The notes beneath the pieces are model-generated. The model did not search any database. It was not told the origin of the DNA and saw only the letters and a list, made by a program, of their open reading frames with translations. A program made the position numbers and the translations under genes. DNA of 64,000 nucleotides from positions 1 through 64,000 of the forward strand of contig CANMWA010000002.1 in NCBI GenBank assembly GCA_947501475.1. Reading direction: 5' to 3'. The DNA is from an uncultured Aquimarina sp. (lineage in GTDB: Bacteria > Bacteroidota > Bacteroidia > Flavobacteriales > Flavobacteriaceae). Numbering within the stretch: the stretch's first letter is position 1; each line of letters opens with the position of its first letter. Positions 7,838-16,047 of this stretch are shown one piece after another.

Positions 7838-8671
7838 ATGAAAAAATCATTCACATTAATCGCCATGTCAGGAGCTATACTAATGACATCATGCGTATCA
7901 AAAAAGAAGTATGTTGCTTTAGAACAAGAGTTGCAAGACACTCGAAGCACGTTACAAAAAACCGCAGTAGAAAAAGATGAATTAGAAACTAAATTCGCAA
8001 AAATTGAAGCTAGAGTAGCTGATTACAACGCAAAAATCAGCTCTCTTACAGATGCTAATGATGAAAAAATGGTAATGGTAGATAATGTTGCTGCTATATC
8101 TAACAATACCAAAGAAAAAATGAGAGAAACACTTGCTAAAGTAGATCAAAATAAACTACAGCAAGCAACTACGCTTAAAGATTCAATGAACTTAGCTGTT
8201 TCTCACAACTTAAAAAGCTCTTTGGATGATAGTCTTAAAGAAGATGAAGATATCTCAATAAATATCGATAATACTGTCGTTATGATTTCAATTTCTGATA
8301 AGATGTTATTCAAAACTGCTAGTTACAAAGTAAGTGATAAAGCAAATGAAATACTACAGAAATTAGCTGATATCATTAATTCTGAACCAAGTATTGAGGT
8401 AATGATAGAAGGTCATACAGACCCTAGAACAATAAGCAATGCTGTTGTACAAGATAACTGGGACCTTAGTGTAAAAAGAGCTACTTCTATTGTTAGAAAG
8501 CTTCAAAATAAATATAATGTAGCACCCGAAAAATTAATTGCATCTGGTAGAAGTAGTTATAAGCCTTTAGTTGCAAATGATACTAAAGAAAATATGGCTA
8601 TCAATAGACGTACAAAAATTGTTCTATTACCAAATATGGATAAGTTTTTTGCTATGCTATCAGCGAATTAA
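7838..8671 (+). CDS. OmpA-family lipoprotein with coiled coil
   Basis: The 277-residue protein has a lipoprotein signal (lipobox MTSC, Cys19), a coiled-coil segment at about residues 25-75 (EQELQDTRSTLQKTAVEKDEL) and a C-terminal OmpA domain at about 150-270. The peptidoglycan-binding core is seen as MIEGHTD, then WDLSVKRATSIVRKL, and NRRTKIVLLP. It is expected to be anchored in the outer membrane by lipid and to grip peptidoglycan through the OmpA domain, bridging the two. The gene is monocistronic and is followed by a strong terminator at 8698. Confidence 0.9.
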   Translation: MKKSFTLIAMSGAILMTSCVSKKKYVALEQELQDTRSTLQKTAVEKDELETKFAKIEARVADYNAKISSLTDANDEKMVMVDNVAAISNNTKEKMRETLAKVDQNKLQQATTLKDSMNLAVSHNLKSSLDDSLKEDEDISINIDNTVVMISISDKMLFKTASYKVSDKANEILQKLADIINSEPSIEVMIEGHTDPRTISNAVVQDNWDLSVKRATSIVRKLQNKYNVAPEKLIASGRSSYKPLVANDTKENMAINRRTKIVLLPNMDKFFAMLSAN

Positions 8672-8697
8672 TAGCATACAGTAATTCTACTGTTATA

Positions 8698-8731
8698 ATG
8701 GGGTTGTATTGATATACAACCCCATTTTTTT
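8698..8731 (+). terminator. Rho-independent terminator of the OmpA lipoprotein gene
   Basis: ATGGGGTTGTAT pairs with ATACAACCCCAT around a 4-base loop, followed by a run of Ts. It lies 27 bp after the stop codon. Confidence 0.85.
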
Positions 8732-8828
8732 ATAATAAAAAAATAAGCTTGCAACTATAAAGAAATTCGACTGATTAAACCTTTTCATAATTTAAAAGTC
8801 ATATATACAAATCAAAAACATTTAAACT

Positions 8829-9239
8829 ATGAAAAGTATAACACTACAAAGGATTTCTATTTCATCATTACTGTTAATCTTATTGATAATTGGAAGTAGT
8901 TTTTCTTCTACTTCAGTTAAGTGGGACCATCTTGGTACAAGAACCGTTAATTATAGATTAGATAAAGATGTTATTAAGGTAACTGCAAGAGAAGGTGGTT
9001 TCAGAAAATTAAAGATTAACGTTACTGGAGGTTCTTTAAACATGCATAAAATGATTGTACAATATGGTAATGGTAAAAAAGATGTGATACAACTAAGACA
9101 TAATTTTTCGAGAAAAAGTGCCACTAGAGTACTGGATTTAAAAGGTGGTAAAAGAGTAATTAGAGATATTACATTTTTCTATGATACCAAAAATTCATCA
9201 AGAAATCGGGCAAAAGTTCATGTATTTGGTAAACATTAA
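8829..9239 (+). CDS. Secreted beta-rich protein, DUF2541-like
   Basis: The 136-residue protein has a signal peptide (residues 1-27, cleavage near SFS) and a mature domain of about 105 residues predicted to be all beta. The mature start WDHLGTRTVNYRLDKDVIKV, the central VQYGNGKKDVI and the ending AKVHVFGKH match the pattern I associate with DUF2541-type secreted domains. There is no known function. The mature protein is strongly basic (many Lys and Arg). It is a single gene ended by a hairpin shared with the convergent methyltransferase gene. Confidence 0.6.
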   Translation: MKSITLQRISISSLLLILLIIGSSFSSTSVKWDHLGTRTVNYRLDKDVIKVTAREGGFRKLKINVTGGSLNMHKMIVQYGNGKKDVIQLRHNFSRKSATRVLDLKGGKRVIRDITFFYDTKNSSRNRAKVHVFGKH

Positions 9240-9261
9240 AATACTAAGATGAGAATATTTT

Positions 9262-9290
9262 AAAGGCAACGAAGTACTTAGTTGCCTTTT
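9262..9290. terminator. Terminator hairpin between convergent genes
   Basis: AAAGGCAAC pairs with GTTGCCTTT across a 10-base loop, followed by TTTTT. It touches the last bases of the methyltransferase stop codon on the other strand, so it serves mainly the plus-strand secreted-protein gene. Confidence 0.7.
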
Positions 9291-10507
9291 TAGTTCAATT
9301 TATAATAACCGCATTTTAGATAAGCTCCTTCAGGAAATATAATAGGGTGATCTTCATCATGTGTAGTTTTATCCAGGATATCAAAATTTCTGCCTGCTGC
9401 TTCAATATTTTCTTCAGAAATATTAAAAAAATCTTCTGCTGTCACTCTCGAAGAACATGATGCTAAAACTAAAATCCCATTACGAGATACCAAGTGAGCA
9501 CCAAGTTTTGCCAACCTGGCATAGCTCTTTTTAGCTTTACTAATTTCGTTTTCTCTTTTTGCAAAAGAAGGAGGATCTATTACCACAATATCAAATAGCT
9601 GCTGTTGATCAATTAGATTTTGTAGTCCCTCAAATGCATCAGCTACTATAATTTCATGTGACCCGATATGCATATTTAAAGCAACATTTTCTTGGGCCAT
9701 TTGTAATGCTTGTTTACTAATATCTAGGCTTATAACTTTTTTGGCTCCACCATACAATGCGTGTACAGAAAACCCACCTGCATAAGAAAACACATCTAAT
9801 ACTCGTTTGTCTTTTGATAACTCCCCTACTCTTTTTCTGTTATGTCGATGATCTAAAAAGTAACCTGTTTTATGACCTTTAATCACATTGGCAGAAAATA
9901 ACACTCCATGTTCTTTAAAAACAACCACTTCATCTTCTAACTCTCCATAAAGTATTTGACCATTACTCAAACCATAAGTATCCCCTTTAGCTTCAAGTAA
10001 TCGACTTAATCTAAGTACTACAGTCATACAACCAGAGACTCTAACCAAATGCGTTACTAACCAATTCAAATACGGGAACCATATATGTGAATATAATTTT
10101 ATGACCAAAACTGTATCGTATACATCTGCAATACAACCAGGCAAATGGTCATTCTCCCCAAATAACAATCGATAACTATTGGTATCAGTAATCAAGAGAG
10201 CTTTTCTAATTTCAAAGGCTTTAGTTACTGTTACTGCAAACCATTCTTCATTAATCTGAGCAGGTTTTTTAAATTGAATTAATTTAATCCGAATAGGTGA
10301 ATACGGATCATAGAAACCACAAGCTAAAAAATTATTTTTTTTATTGTCATAGATAATAATCAAATCCCCTACATCTGCATCAATATTTTGCTTCGCAATA
10401 CTATCTGTAAAAACCCAAGGGTGCCCTTTCTTAACCATCTTTTCTGCAGAAGGTCTAAGTTTAACAGCTATTCGTTTTGTAGGTATGTTTTCAATAATTT
10501 TTATCAC
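9290..10507 (-). CDS. rlmI: Class I SAM-dependent rRNA (cytosine-C5) methyltransferase, RlmI-like
   Basis: The 405-residue protein matches the RlmI/YccW layout: an N-terminal PUA-type domain (about residues 12-85, with KMVKKGHPWVFTDSI), a middle EEHAD-like domain, and a Rossmann SAM-binding domain from about 200 with VLDVFSYAGGFSVHA as motif I, then VVIDPPSFAK as motif IV. RlmI makes 5-methylcytosine in 23S rRNA in the cytoplasm. The conserved CSS near residue 350 (LASCSSRV) fits the catalytic cysteine motif. Translation seems to start at GTG (10505-10507), as no ATG lies close upstream. Family is clear; the exact rRNA position is assumed by similarity. Confidence 0.85.
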   Translation of the reverse strand: MIKIIENIPTKRIAVKLRPSAEKMVKKGHPWVFTDSIAKQNIDADVGDLIIIYDNKKNNFLACGFYDPYSPIRIKLIQFKKPAQINEEWFAVTVTKAFEIRKALLITDTNSYRLLFGENDHLPGCIADVYDTVLVIKLYSHIWFPYLNWLVTHLVRVSGCMTVVLRLSRLLEAKGDTYGLSNGQILYGELEDEVVVFKEHGVLFSANVIKGHKTGYFLDHRHNRKRVGELSKDKRVLDVFSYAGGFSVHALYGGAKKVISLDISKQALQMAQENVALNMHIGSHEIIVADAFEGLQNLIDQQQLFDIVVIDPPSFAKRENEISKAKKSYARLAKLGAHLVSRNGILVLASCSSRVTAEDFFNISEENIEAAGRNFDILDKTTHDEDHPIIFPEGAYLKCGYYKLN

Positions 10508-10603
10508 TTAGCAAGGATAGTAATTATTTTCTTCACAAAAAATGGTTTAAACTTATTATTCTTATTCGAAACTAGTCTTTTTATATAAGTATGTAATAGG
10601 CAC

Positions 10604-10635
10604 AAAAAAACGAGATTTTATTATAAAATCTCGTT
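10604..10635 (-). terminator. Terminator of the RiPP precursor gene
   Basis: Perfect 12-base arms (10609-10620 and 10624-10635) around TTA, with an A run at 10604-10610 that reads as a U tract on the minus strand. It lies 30 bp after the stop codon of the small precursor gene, which supports that gene being real and monocistronic. Confidence 0.85.
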
Positions 10636-10664
10636 GAAAATAGTTCTTAAAAATCGTTGATGAA

Positions 10665-10856
10665 TTAGTACCAAAGGCAACCTCCAGCTCCTCCAGCTCC
10701 AAAACATATTCCAAAATCGCAAATAGCAGCACCTGGAGCAAGTTCACAACATTGTCTACCACGTTGCTGACAAGCATATCTTCTGGCTCCTTTTATTTTA
10801 CCTTGCTCTTGTTTATTAAGAGTTTTTATCCCTTGTAATTTTAAAATGTTTTTCAT
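10665..10856 (-). CDS. Cysteine-rich bacteriocin-like / RiPP precursor peptide
   Basis: The 63-residue peptide has the N-terminal leader widespread in Bacteroidetes secreted peptides: MKNILKLQGIKTLNKQEQ, then KIKGA (residues 20-24), where the small pair GA stands at the GG-type cleavage site. This would release a 39-residue core with six cysteines, a CC pair, a GAGGAGG stretch and the end CLWY. Peptides with such leaders are usually exported by C39-peptidase ABC transporters and may carry disulfides or thioether links. No transporter, LanB/LanC or radical SAM gene is in the window, so it is an orphan served in trans or unmodified. A dedicated terminator follows. A longer overlapping frame at 10562-10777 is a shadow. 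Confidence 0.75.
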   Translation of the reverse strand: MKNILKLQGIKTLNKQEQGKIKGARRYACQQRGRQCCELAPGAAICDFGICFGAGGAGGCLWY

Positions 10857-11010
10857 TTGTGGAATATTAATTAATAAAGATTTTTACGTTACAATACCAC
10901 GTATTCATTTTTCTAGATGATACTATATAAAAATAATACAATTAGAAGACATTCAGGTACGGTAAAAAATCAAAAAAGATATTGTTTTATAACACAAATG
11001 AAGTCCATAA

Positions 11011-11164
11011 AAAAGCACCAATCTCAAGAAGTATCAAGACAGGCGCTCTAAAGTAACGTTCAAACTAATATGTTTGTAAAGAAATATTGGTTATAGATTA
11101 TTGAATTTAACTAGCGAAGCTTTTTAAAAGCAAATATCCCAAGGAGTATCAAGATAACCGCTCT
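11011..11164. repeat. Pair of degenerate 39-bp direct repeats
   Basis: Copies at 11011-11049 and 11126-11164 match at 31 of 39 positions by hand alignment, with the shared core AGTATCAAGA in the middle and CGCTCT at the end. They lie 115 bp apart start to start, between the RiPP precursor and an ArsR-type gene. The mismatches are scattered, so they look like old copies rather than an active array. Confidence 0.6.
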
Positions 11165-11287
11165 TATCGCTTCTACATAGTCAATTCATTTTCTGGGTAT
11201 CATATATCATTTTCTTTACCTCTTATACTTACTAGACGATCACATATTAATTTTGTTACATAAAAATTATACTTTTTTTATCATACA

Positions 11288-11313
11288 TACATATTCATAA
11301 AATTAAATATGTA
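11288..11313. promoter_or_regulatory. 26-bp promoter element, copy 1 (upstream of ArsR-type gene)
   Basis: This element reads TACATATT-C-ATAAAATTAAATAT-G-TA and recurs with only two mismatches at 11656-11681. Around it, 9-base arms ATACATATT and AATATGTAT (11287-11295 and 11306-11314) form a perfect inverted repeat, as expected for a dimeric regulator. It ends 11 bp before the start codon of the ArsR-type gene, so binding would block its own expression. Confidence 0.6.
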
Positions 11314-11324
11314 TATTTATAACT

Positions 11325-11636
11325 ATGAATAATGCTCAAATTCTTACGATAAACAAAGCTCTTTCTAATGCAACACGATTAGAAATTTTAATATGGCTTA
11401 AAGATCCTGAGGCTAATTTCCCTCCTCATAAAGAACTTGGACATTTTAATGATGGAGTTTGTGGTCAACATATTAAAGATAAATCTGGTTTATCACAGCC
11501 TACTATTTCACATTATTTATCAGGTATGCATAAAGCTGGATTATTGATCACCACACGTCATGGTAAATGGACTTACTTTAAAAGAAATGAAGATATTATT
11601 AAAGAATACATTAATACAATACGTCAACAATTATAA
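11325..11636 (+). CDS. ArsR-type winged-helix transcriptional regulator
   Basis: The 103-residue protein has the ArsR-like fold: NKALSNATRLEILIWLKDPE in the first helices, then GLSQPTISHYLSGMHKAGLL as the recognition helix-turn-helix and TRHGKWTYFKRNE as the wing. Two cysteines/histidines around residues 34-48 (HKELGHFNDGVCGQHI) could sense a ligand, but a metal site is not established. It is followed 48 bp later by a PhzF-like gene, and both genes carry the same 26-bp element before their start codons, so it likely controls itself and its neighbour. Confidence 0.85.
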   Translation: MNNAQILTINKALSNATRLEILIWLKDPEANFPPHKELGHFNDGVCGQHIKDKSGLSQPTISHYLSGMHKAGLLITTRHGKWTYFKRNEDIIKEYINTIRQQL

Positions 11637-11655
11637 TTTTTAAAAAAATTTAATC

Positions 11656-11681
11656 TACATATTTATAAAATTAAATATATA
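11656..11681. promoter_or_regulatory. 26-bp promoter element, copy 2 (upstream of PhzF-like gene)
   Basis: Matches the element at 11288-11313 at 24 of 26 positions. It ends 3 bp before the ATG of the PhzF-like gene. The same placement next to both starts argues for shared control, most simply by the ArsR-type protein encoded between the two copies. Confidence 0.6.
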
Positions 11682-11684
11682 ATT

Positions 11685-12470
11685 ATGAAAATCCCTTTAT
11701 ATCAAATCGATGTTTTTACCCAAAAGCTTTTTGGAGGAAATCCAGCTGCAATATGCCAGCTCACCCATTGGTTAGATGATAATACCTTACAAAATATTGC
11801 TATAGAAAATAACTTGGCAGAAACAGCCTATTTTGTAAAAAAAGACAACCTATATGAGATTAGATGGTTTATGCCACATGCAGAAATTGATTTATGTGGG
11901 CATGCTACACTAGCATCTGCATATGTGATTTTTAATTACCTTGACCATTCAATCAATGAAATTACTTTTTCTTCAAAAAGCGGGATTCTAAAAGCAAAAA
12001 AAGAAGAAAATGGCTCAATTACATTAGATTTTCCGTCAAGGCCACCCAAAGCTATAGAGATCCCAAAAGAAATTTTTGGTGCTTTAAAGGCTAAACCTAT
12101 AGAAGCTTTTGCAGCAAGAGATTTGGTTATCACACTCTCATCAGAAGAAGATGTATTGGCAGAAACTCCAAAGCTTGAATTACTAAAGGAATTACCATAT
12201 CTATGTATTATCATAACAGCAAAGGGTAAAAACTCAGACTTTGTATCTCGTGTTTTTGATGCAAATGCAGATGTCCTCCCTGAAGATCCTGTAACTGGTT
12301 CTGCGCATGCTTCTTTAGTGCCTTTCTGGGCAGATAAACTAAATAAAAAGAATCTTAAAGCCCTTCAACTATCAAAACGTGGAGGTAAACTGGATTGCAG
12401 ATTAGAAGATGATCGCGTTTTTCTTAGTGGTTATTGTGTTCCCTATTTATACGGAGAGATTAATATATAA
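11685..12470 (+). CDS. PhzF-family isomerase-like protein
   Basis: The 261-residue protein belongs to the PhzF/DapF-fold family. Visible signatures are the start IPLYQIDVFTQKLFGGNPAA, the segment ENNLAETAYF with the catalytic Glu of the PhzF group, DLCGHATLASA, and PVTGSAHASLVPFWAD in the C-terminal half. PhzF itself isomerises a dihydroanthranilate in phenazine synthesis, but most family members in bacteria without phenazine genes have unknown substrates, and no other phenazine gene is here. Length is normal for the family. It is probably controlled by the adjacent ArsR-type regulator through the shared 26-bp element. Confidence 0.88.
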   Translation: MKIPLYQIDVFTQKLFGGNPAAICQLTHWLDDNTLQNIAIENNLAETAYFVKKDNLYEIRWFMPHAEIDLCGHATLASAYVIFNYLDHSINEITFSSKSGILKAKKEENGSITLDFPSRPPKAIEIPKEIFGALKAKPIEAFAARDLVITLSSEEDVLAETPKLELLKELPYLCIIITAKGKNSDFVSRVFDANADVLPEDPVTGSAHASLVPFWADKLNKKNLKALQLSKRGGKLDCRLEDDRVFLSGYCVPYLYGEINI

Positions 12471-12508
12471 ATTAAAACATGTATTATGAAAACTATTAAA
12501 CAGTAATA

Positions 12509-14029
12509 TTACTCATTCATAAACAATTGATTAATTTTTGATCTCAATTTTCGTTTATAATCTTCTTCTAGCCAATCTCTGTAATTTTTGGTACTCTTGC
12601 TAATACAATATGAATATCTACGTACTCTATATTCGATATCATCTTTTAAAAGTCTACTAAGAATTCGAGCATCAAAAACATCTTCACTGTTTTCTGCACA
12701 CATTATAGCATGCTGTTCTATCGAGTTTTCTAGAACAGTAAGACTTCTTAGATCATATCTTTTGGTCATTGCATATTCTTCTTCTATATCAAATTCTATA
12801 GCGTTAGACTTTGCAAATTCTTGTCTTATTTCATCTGGCATTACGTATCTAAAATTTCTTTCGATCTCTTCATCTCCAACCAAACTATCATAATAAAAAT
12901 CTGGTGATCTAAAGATTGATTGCCAATCAACGTCTGTATTCCAAAGTCCAAATCTAGCAGTATTATTTCCTAGATCAATGATAGAAAACTCTTGTTTTAC
13001 AGGTAAAATCCTAGATCCTCTACCTATCATCTGAAAATATAGTGTAAGGGATTTAGTTGCTCTATTCAATATTATACTTTCAACTGTAGGTTCATCAAAT
13101 CCAGTTGTCAATATACTTACCGAAGTTAATATCGCATCTTTTGTATGCTTAAACCACTCTAAAATTTCTGCTCTTTCTTGTTTACTATTCGTATTATCTA
13201 AATGGCGAATTGGATATCCTGCTTTTTTAAAAGTCTCATATACATACACTGATGTGTTAATACCATTATTAAATATCAAAGTCTTTTGCCCTTTACATTT
13301 CTCTTCGTATGCATACAAAAGTTTATCCTGCATTAGCATATTGGTATACAGTTCTTCTGAAGACTTAACGGTATAATCTCCATTCATCCCAATTTTTAAT
13401 GACCCTAATCCAACATCATAGGTATATGTAATTGGTTTGGCAAGAAATCCATTGTTGATCAAAGAATCAATAGTATCTCCCACGATAAGTTCATTATAAT
13501 TATCCTTCATAGGTAATTTCATATTAGAACTAAGTGGTGTAGCAGTCACTCCAAGAATAAAACAATTTTTAAAGAAACGGAAAAGCTTTCTAAAAGAATT
13601 ATAATGCGCCTCATCAATGATAACCATCCCTATATTATGTAACTCTAATTGATCATCATTAAGTCTATTGTTTAGCGTCTCTACCATAGCCACAAAACAC
13701 ATATACTCATCCTGATCGTAAAGATTCTTTACATTACTATTGATGATTTTATTTTTTACATGAAACTCTGTGAGCATATTTGAGGTTTGACTACAAAGTT
13801 CTATGCGATGCGTAAGCACAACAACTTTCTTTTTTGTAGAAGCAATAAATCGTCTTACTATTTCAGAAAAAATTACTGTTTTACCCCCTCCAGTTGGTAA
13901 TTGATAAAGTAAATTATACTTTTCAGGAAACTCTTCTAAACGACTAAAAATCTTATCTATATCTCTCTTTTGATAGTCGTATAAAACTTTCTGTTCTTTT
14001 TTTGCTATATCTGCGGGGGGTATTCCCAT
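12509..14029 (-). CDS. DEAD/DEAH-box helicase of the SSL2/type III restriction-like group
   Basis: The 506-residue protein is a superfamily 2 helicase. Motif I (Walker A) is PTGGGKT near residue 46, motif II is DEAH in VIIDEAHYNSF near 139, motif III is TAT in GVTATPL, and motif VI is QMIGRGSR near 333. The second RecA-like domain is present with TLIFNNGINTS and SVSILTTGFDEP. The last 120 residues have no recognised domain. It probably unwinds or translocates on DNA in repair, but the target is unknown. It stands alone, convergent with the PhzF-like gene. A box matching TAnnTTTG on the minus strand lies 25 bp upstream of its start. Confidence 0.85.
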   Translation of the reverse strand: MGIPPADIAKKEQKVLYDYQKRDIDKIFSRLEEFPEKYNLLYQLPTGGGKTVIFSEIVRRFIASTKKKVVVLTHRIELCSQTSNMLTEFHVKNKIINSNVKNLYDQDEYMCFVAMVETLNNRLNDDQLELHNIGMVIIDEAHYNSFRKLFRFFKNCFILGVTATPLSSNMKLPMKDNYNELIVGDTIDSLINNGFLAKPITYTYDVGLGSLKIGMNGDYTVKSSEELYTNMLMQDKLLYAYEEKCKGQKTLIFNNGINTSVYVYETFKKAGYPIRHLDNTNSKQERAEILEWFKHTKDAILTSVSILTTGFDEPTVESIILNRATKSLTLYFQMIGRGSRILPVKQEFSIIDLGNNTARFGLWNTDVDWQSIFRSPDFYYDSLVGDEEIERNFRYVMPDEIRQEFAKSNAIEFDIEEEYAMTKRYDLRSLTVLENSIEQHAIMCAENSEDVFDARILSRLLKDDIEYRVRRYSYCISKSTKNYRDWLEEDYKRKLRSKINQLFMNE

Positions 14030-14053
14030 GAAATCTTAATTAAAAATAAGCTA

Positions 14054-14061
14054 CAAAATTA
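14054..14061 (-). promoter_or_regulatory. Probable -7 box of the helicase gene
   Basis: The minus strand reads TAATTTTG, an exact fit to the flavobacterial -7 consensus TAnnTTTG, ending 24 bp before the helicase start codon. The -33 region is only TTCG, so confidence is limited. Confidence 0.4.
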
Positions 14062-14193
14062 AGCACTTTATCAGGTTCTACGAAGGAATTTAGGAAATAT
14101 ATTTTTTACCTATAAAATGTTAATTATTCATAATTATTCAATCAAGAAGCATCTGTTCTATTAATTTTAACACAAAAATCAAGTACGATATTA

Positions 14194-15063
14194 ATGAATC
14201 AAGTTGATAAAGACTTAGTCCCTGTACAGGCACTTTTATTGCCTAAATCAATACTTTACACAGGCAAAGTATTAAATTGGATTTCTCCATTTTTGGCTTC
14301 AAGATTTGCTGCAAGAATGTTTTTAACTCCCTTTAGCTATACTATGCCTGATCGAGAAAAGGCCATGTATGAAAAAAGCAAAAAAGAACGGATTCGCATC
14401 GACAAAATTAATCGGGAAATCATGGTGTATAACTATGGTGAGTCCAATAAAAAAATTCTTTTAGTGCATGGTTGGTCTGGCAGTGGCACACAGTTGTCAA
14501 AAATAGCAGATCAGTTACTTAAAAATGGATATAGCACGGTAAGTTTTGATGCTCCTGCCCATGGGCAATCAAAAGGAAAAAGAACGATACTCCCTCATTT
14601 TCTTGAAACTGTATATCATCTAGAAAAAACTCATGGCCCTTTTGAAGCAGCTATAGGTCATTCTCTTGGAGGGATGTCATTATTAAGAACTACAAAAAAT
14701 GGATTAAATATTAAGCGGCTTGTGATTATAGGAACTGCCAATAGCATTACCGCTGTTACTCAGGATTTTGCTAATAATCTTCAACTTGATAAAAAAGTAG
14801 CTACACTTTTAAAATCTTATTTTGACAAACGATACGGAGAAGATCTCAATAATTATTCGGGAGCAATATCAGCCAAAGGAGTAAAGGTTCCTACTCTAGT
14901 TATACATGACCTAAATGACGTAGATGTTCATTATAGTGCTGCACATGAAATAATAGAAGAATTAGAGCAAGGGCAACTTTTACTTACCGAAAATCTTGGG
15001 CATCGTAAAGTTTTGGGAGACAAAAAAGTAATCTCTAAAATCATTAACTTTATTTTGGAATAG
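14194..15063 (+). CDS. Alpha/beta hydrolase
   Basis: The 289-residue protein has the alpha/beta hydrolase fold: oxyanion segment LLVHGWSGSGTQ near 90, nucleophile elbow GHSLGGMS near 152, an acid in IHDLNDVDVHYSA near 243 and the catalytic His in ENLGHRKVLGD near 270. The first 60 residues (LLPKSILYTGKVLNWISPFLASRFAARMF) form an amphipathic, partly hydrophobic extension seen in many flavobacterial homologues. The full triad suggests an active esterase, thioesterase or similar; substrate unknown. It is followed 71 bp later by the msrB pair on the same strand. Confidence 0.85.
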   Translation: MNQVDKDLVPVQALLLPKSILYTGKVLNWISPFLASRFAARMFLTPFSYTMPDREKAMYEKSKKERIRIDKINREIMVYNYGESNKKILLVHGWSGSGTQLSKIADQLLKNGYSTVSFDAPAHGQSKGKRTILPHFLETVYHLEKTHGPFEAAIGHSLGGMSLLRTTKNGLNIKRLVIIGTANSITAVTQDFANNLQLDKKVATLLKSYFDKRYGEDLNNYSGAISAKGVKVPTLVIHDLNDVDVHYSAAHEIIEELEQGQLLLTENLGHRKVLGDKKVISKIINFILE

Positions 15064-15134
15064 TTGTTGATACGTTATTCTAAGATAATTTGTACGACTA
15101 TATACTAAATAGTATTCATTATAATTATAAAATT

Positions 15135-15629
15135 ATGACTCGTTTTATTTTATTATTCATTGCAGTTTTAACAATTAGTTGTACAAGTAATGCTCAAAAG
15201 AAAGAAGAAAAAGAGAAAAAAACCTATGCTGTGACCAAAACTAATGCAGAATGGAAAAAAATTCTCACTTCAGAGCAATATTATATCCTTAGAAAAGCTG
15301 GTACCGAGAGGCCATTTTCTAGCCCATTAAACAAAACATATGCTTCAGGAACATTTTATTGTGCTGCCTGTAATACACCATTATATGAAAGCCAACATAA
15401 ATTTGATAGCGGTACAGGTTGGCCAAGTTTTGACCGTGCAGTAAAAGGAAATGTCGATAAAGACGTTGATTACAAACTAGGATATGCAAGATCAGAATTA
15501 TTATGTGGTACTTGTGGAGGACATCTGGGGCATGTATTTAATGACGGACCCAGAGAAACAACAGGAATGAGACATTGTATCAATGGAGATGCACTAGTGT
15601 TTAAATCTAAAGGGGCAAAAAATGAGTAA
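15135..15629 (+). CDS. msrB: Peptide-methionine (R)-S-oxide reductase, exported lipoprotein form
   Basis: Starting at the ATG at 15135 gives 164 residues with a lipoprotein signal ([16 protein letters not shown], Cys16). The MsrB domain follows: zinc ligands CAAC and CGTC, the [10 protein letters not shown] motif, [11 protein letters not shown] and the catalytic cysteine in MRHCING. MsrB reduces the R isomer of methionine sulfoxide in proteins; the lipobox puts this copy in the envelope, so it would repair oxidised periplasmic or lipid-anchored proteins. An in-frame TTG at 15090 would add 15 residues before the signal and was rejected. Its last 8 bp overlap a second msrB gene, implying coupling. 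Confidence 0.9.
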   Translation: MTRFILLFIAVLTISCTSNAQKKEEKEKKTYAVTKTNAEWKKILTSEQYYILRKAGTERPFSSPLNKTYASGTFYCAACNTPLYESQHKFDSGTGWPSFDRAVKGNVDKDVDYKLGYARSELLCGTCGGHLGHVFNDGPRETTGMRHCINGDALVFKSKGAKNE

Positions 15630-16017
15630 GTATCCCGTACATAAAACTGAAGCCGAGTGGAAAGAACTACTCACAGAAGAACAATATAGAGTATTGAGAC
15701 AAAAAGGTACCGAAAGACCTTTTACAGGACAATACAATATACATACTGAAGAAGGTACATACACATGTATGGCCTGTAATATCGAATTATTTGACAGTAC
15801 TACTAAATTTGATGCTGGATGTGGTTGGCCAAGCTTTGATGAGGCTATTGAAGGAAGAGTAGAATATAGTAAAGATACAGCACATGGTATGATTAGAACC
15901 GAAATACTTTGTGCAAATTGCGGAAGTCACTTAGGGCATGTTTTTGACGATGGACCGACTGAAACTGGACAGCGATATTGCATAAATTCGGTAAGCATAA
16001 ATTTTGATAAAGGATAG
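15622..16017 (+). CDS. msrB: Peptide-methionine (R)-S-oxide reductase, cytoplasmic form
   Basis: The 131-residue protein is a compact MsrB without a signal peptide: zinc ligands CMAC and [28 protein letters not shown] and the catalytic cysteine in [12 protein letters not shown]. Compared with the upstream copy it has a second cysteine in the GCGWP loop, which may resolve the disulfide. The 8-bp overlap with the exported msrB means both are made from one mRNA, so one operon covers methionine repair in both compartments. Confidence 0.92.
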   Translation: MSKYPVHKTEAEWKELLTEEQYRVLRQKGTERPFTGQYNIHTEEGTYTCMACNIELFDSTTKFDAGCGWPSFDEAIEGRVEYSKDTAHGMIRTEILCANCGSHLGHVFDDGPTETGQRYCINSVSINFDKG

Positions 16018-16047
16018 ATTCAATACAAATAAATAATTACACTTATT

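Larger units (their letters stand above)
10857..11324. other. Gene-free interval with decayed repeats
   Basis: This 468-bp stretch has no credible gene. It holds two copies of a 39-bp unit (described separately). Read on the minus strand both copies give short open pieces with a similar hydrophobic phrase (RAVILILLGIFAF at the right copy, RAPVLILLEIGAF at the left), each soon stopped, as would be left by a decayed small membrane-protein gene. The right end carries the promoter and operator of the ArsR-type gene. Confidence 0.45.

Noticed and set aside
10562..10777. A 71-residue frame overlapping the RiPP precursor on the same strand
   Set aside because: It runs through the terminator hairpin and lacks any leader or domain, whereas the other frame has a recognisable leader and cysteine-rich core.
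11011..11164. A CRISPR-like or attachment-site array
   Set aside because: Only two diverged copies exist, spacing is long and no cas or integrase gene is adjacent.
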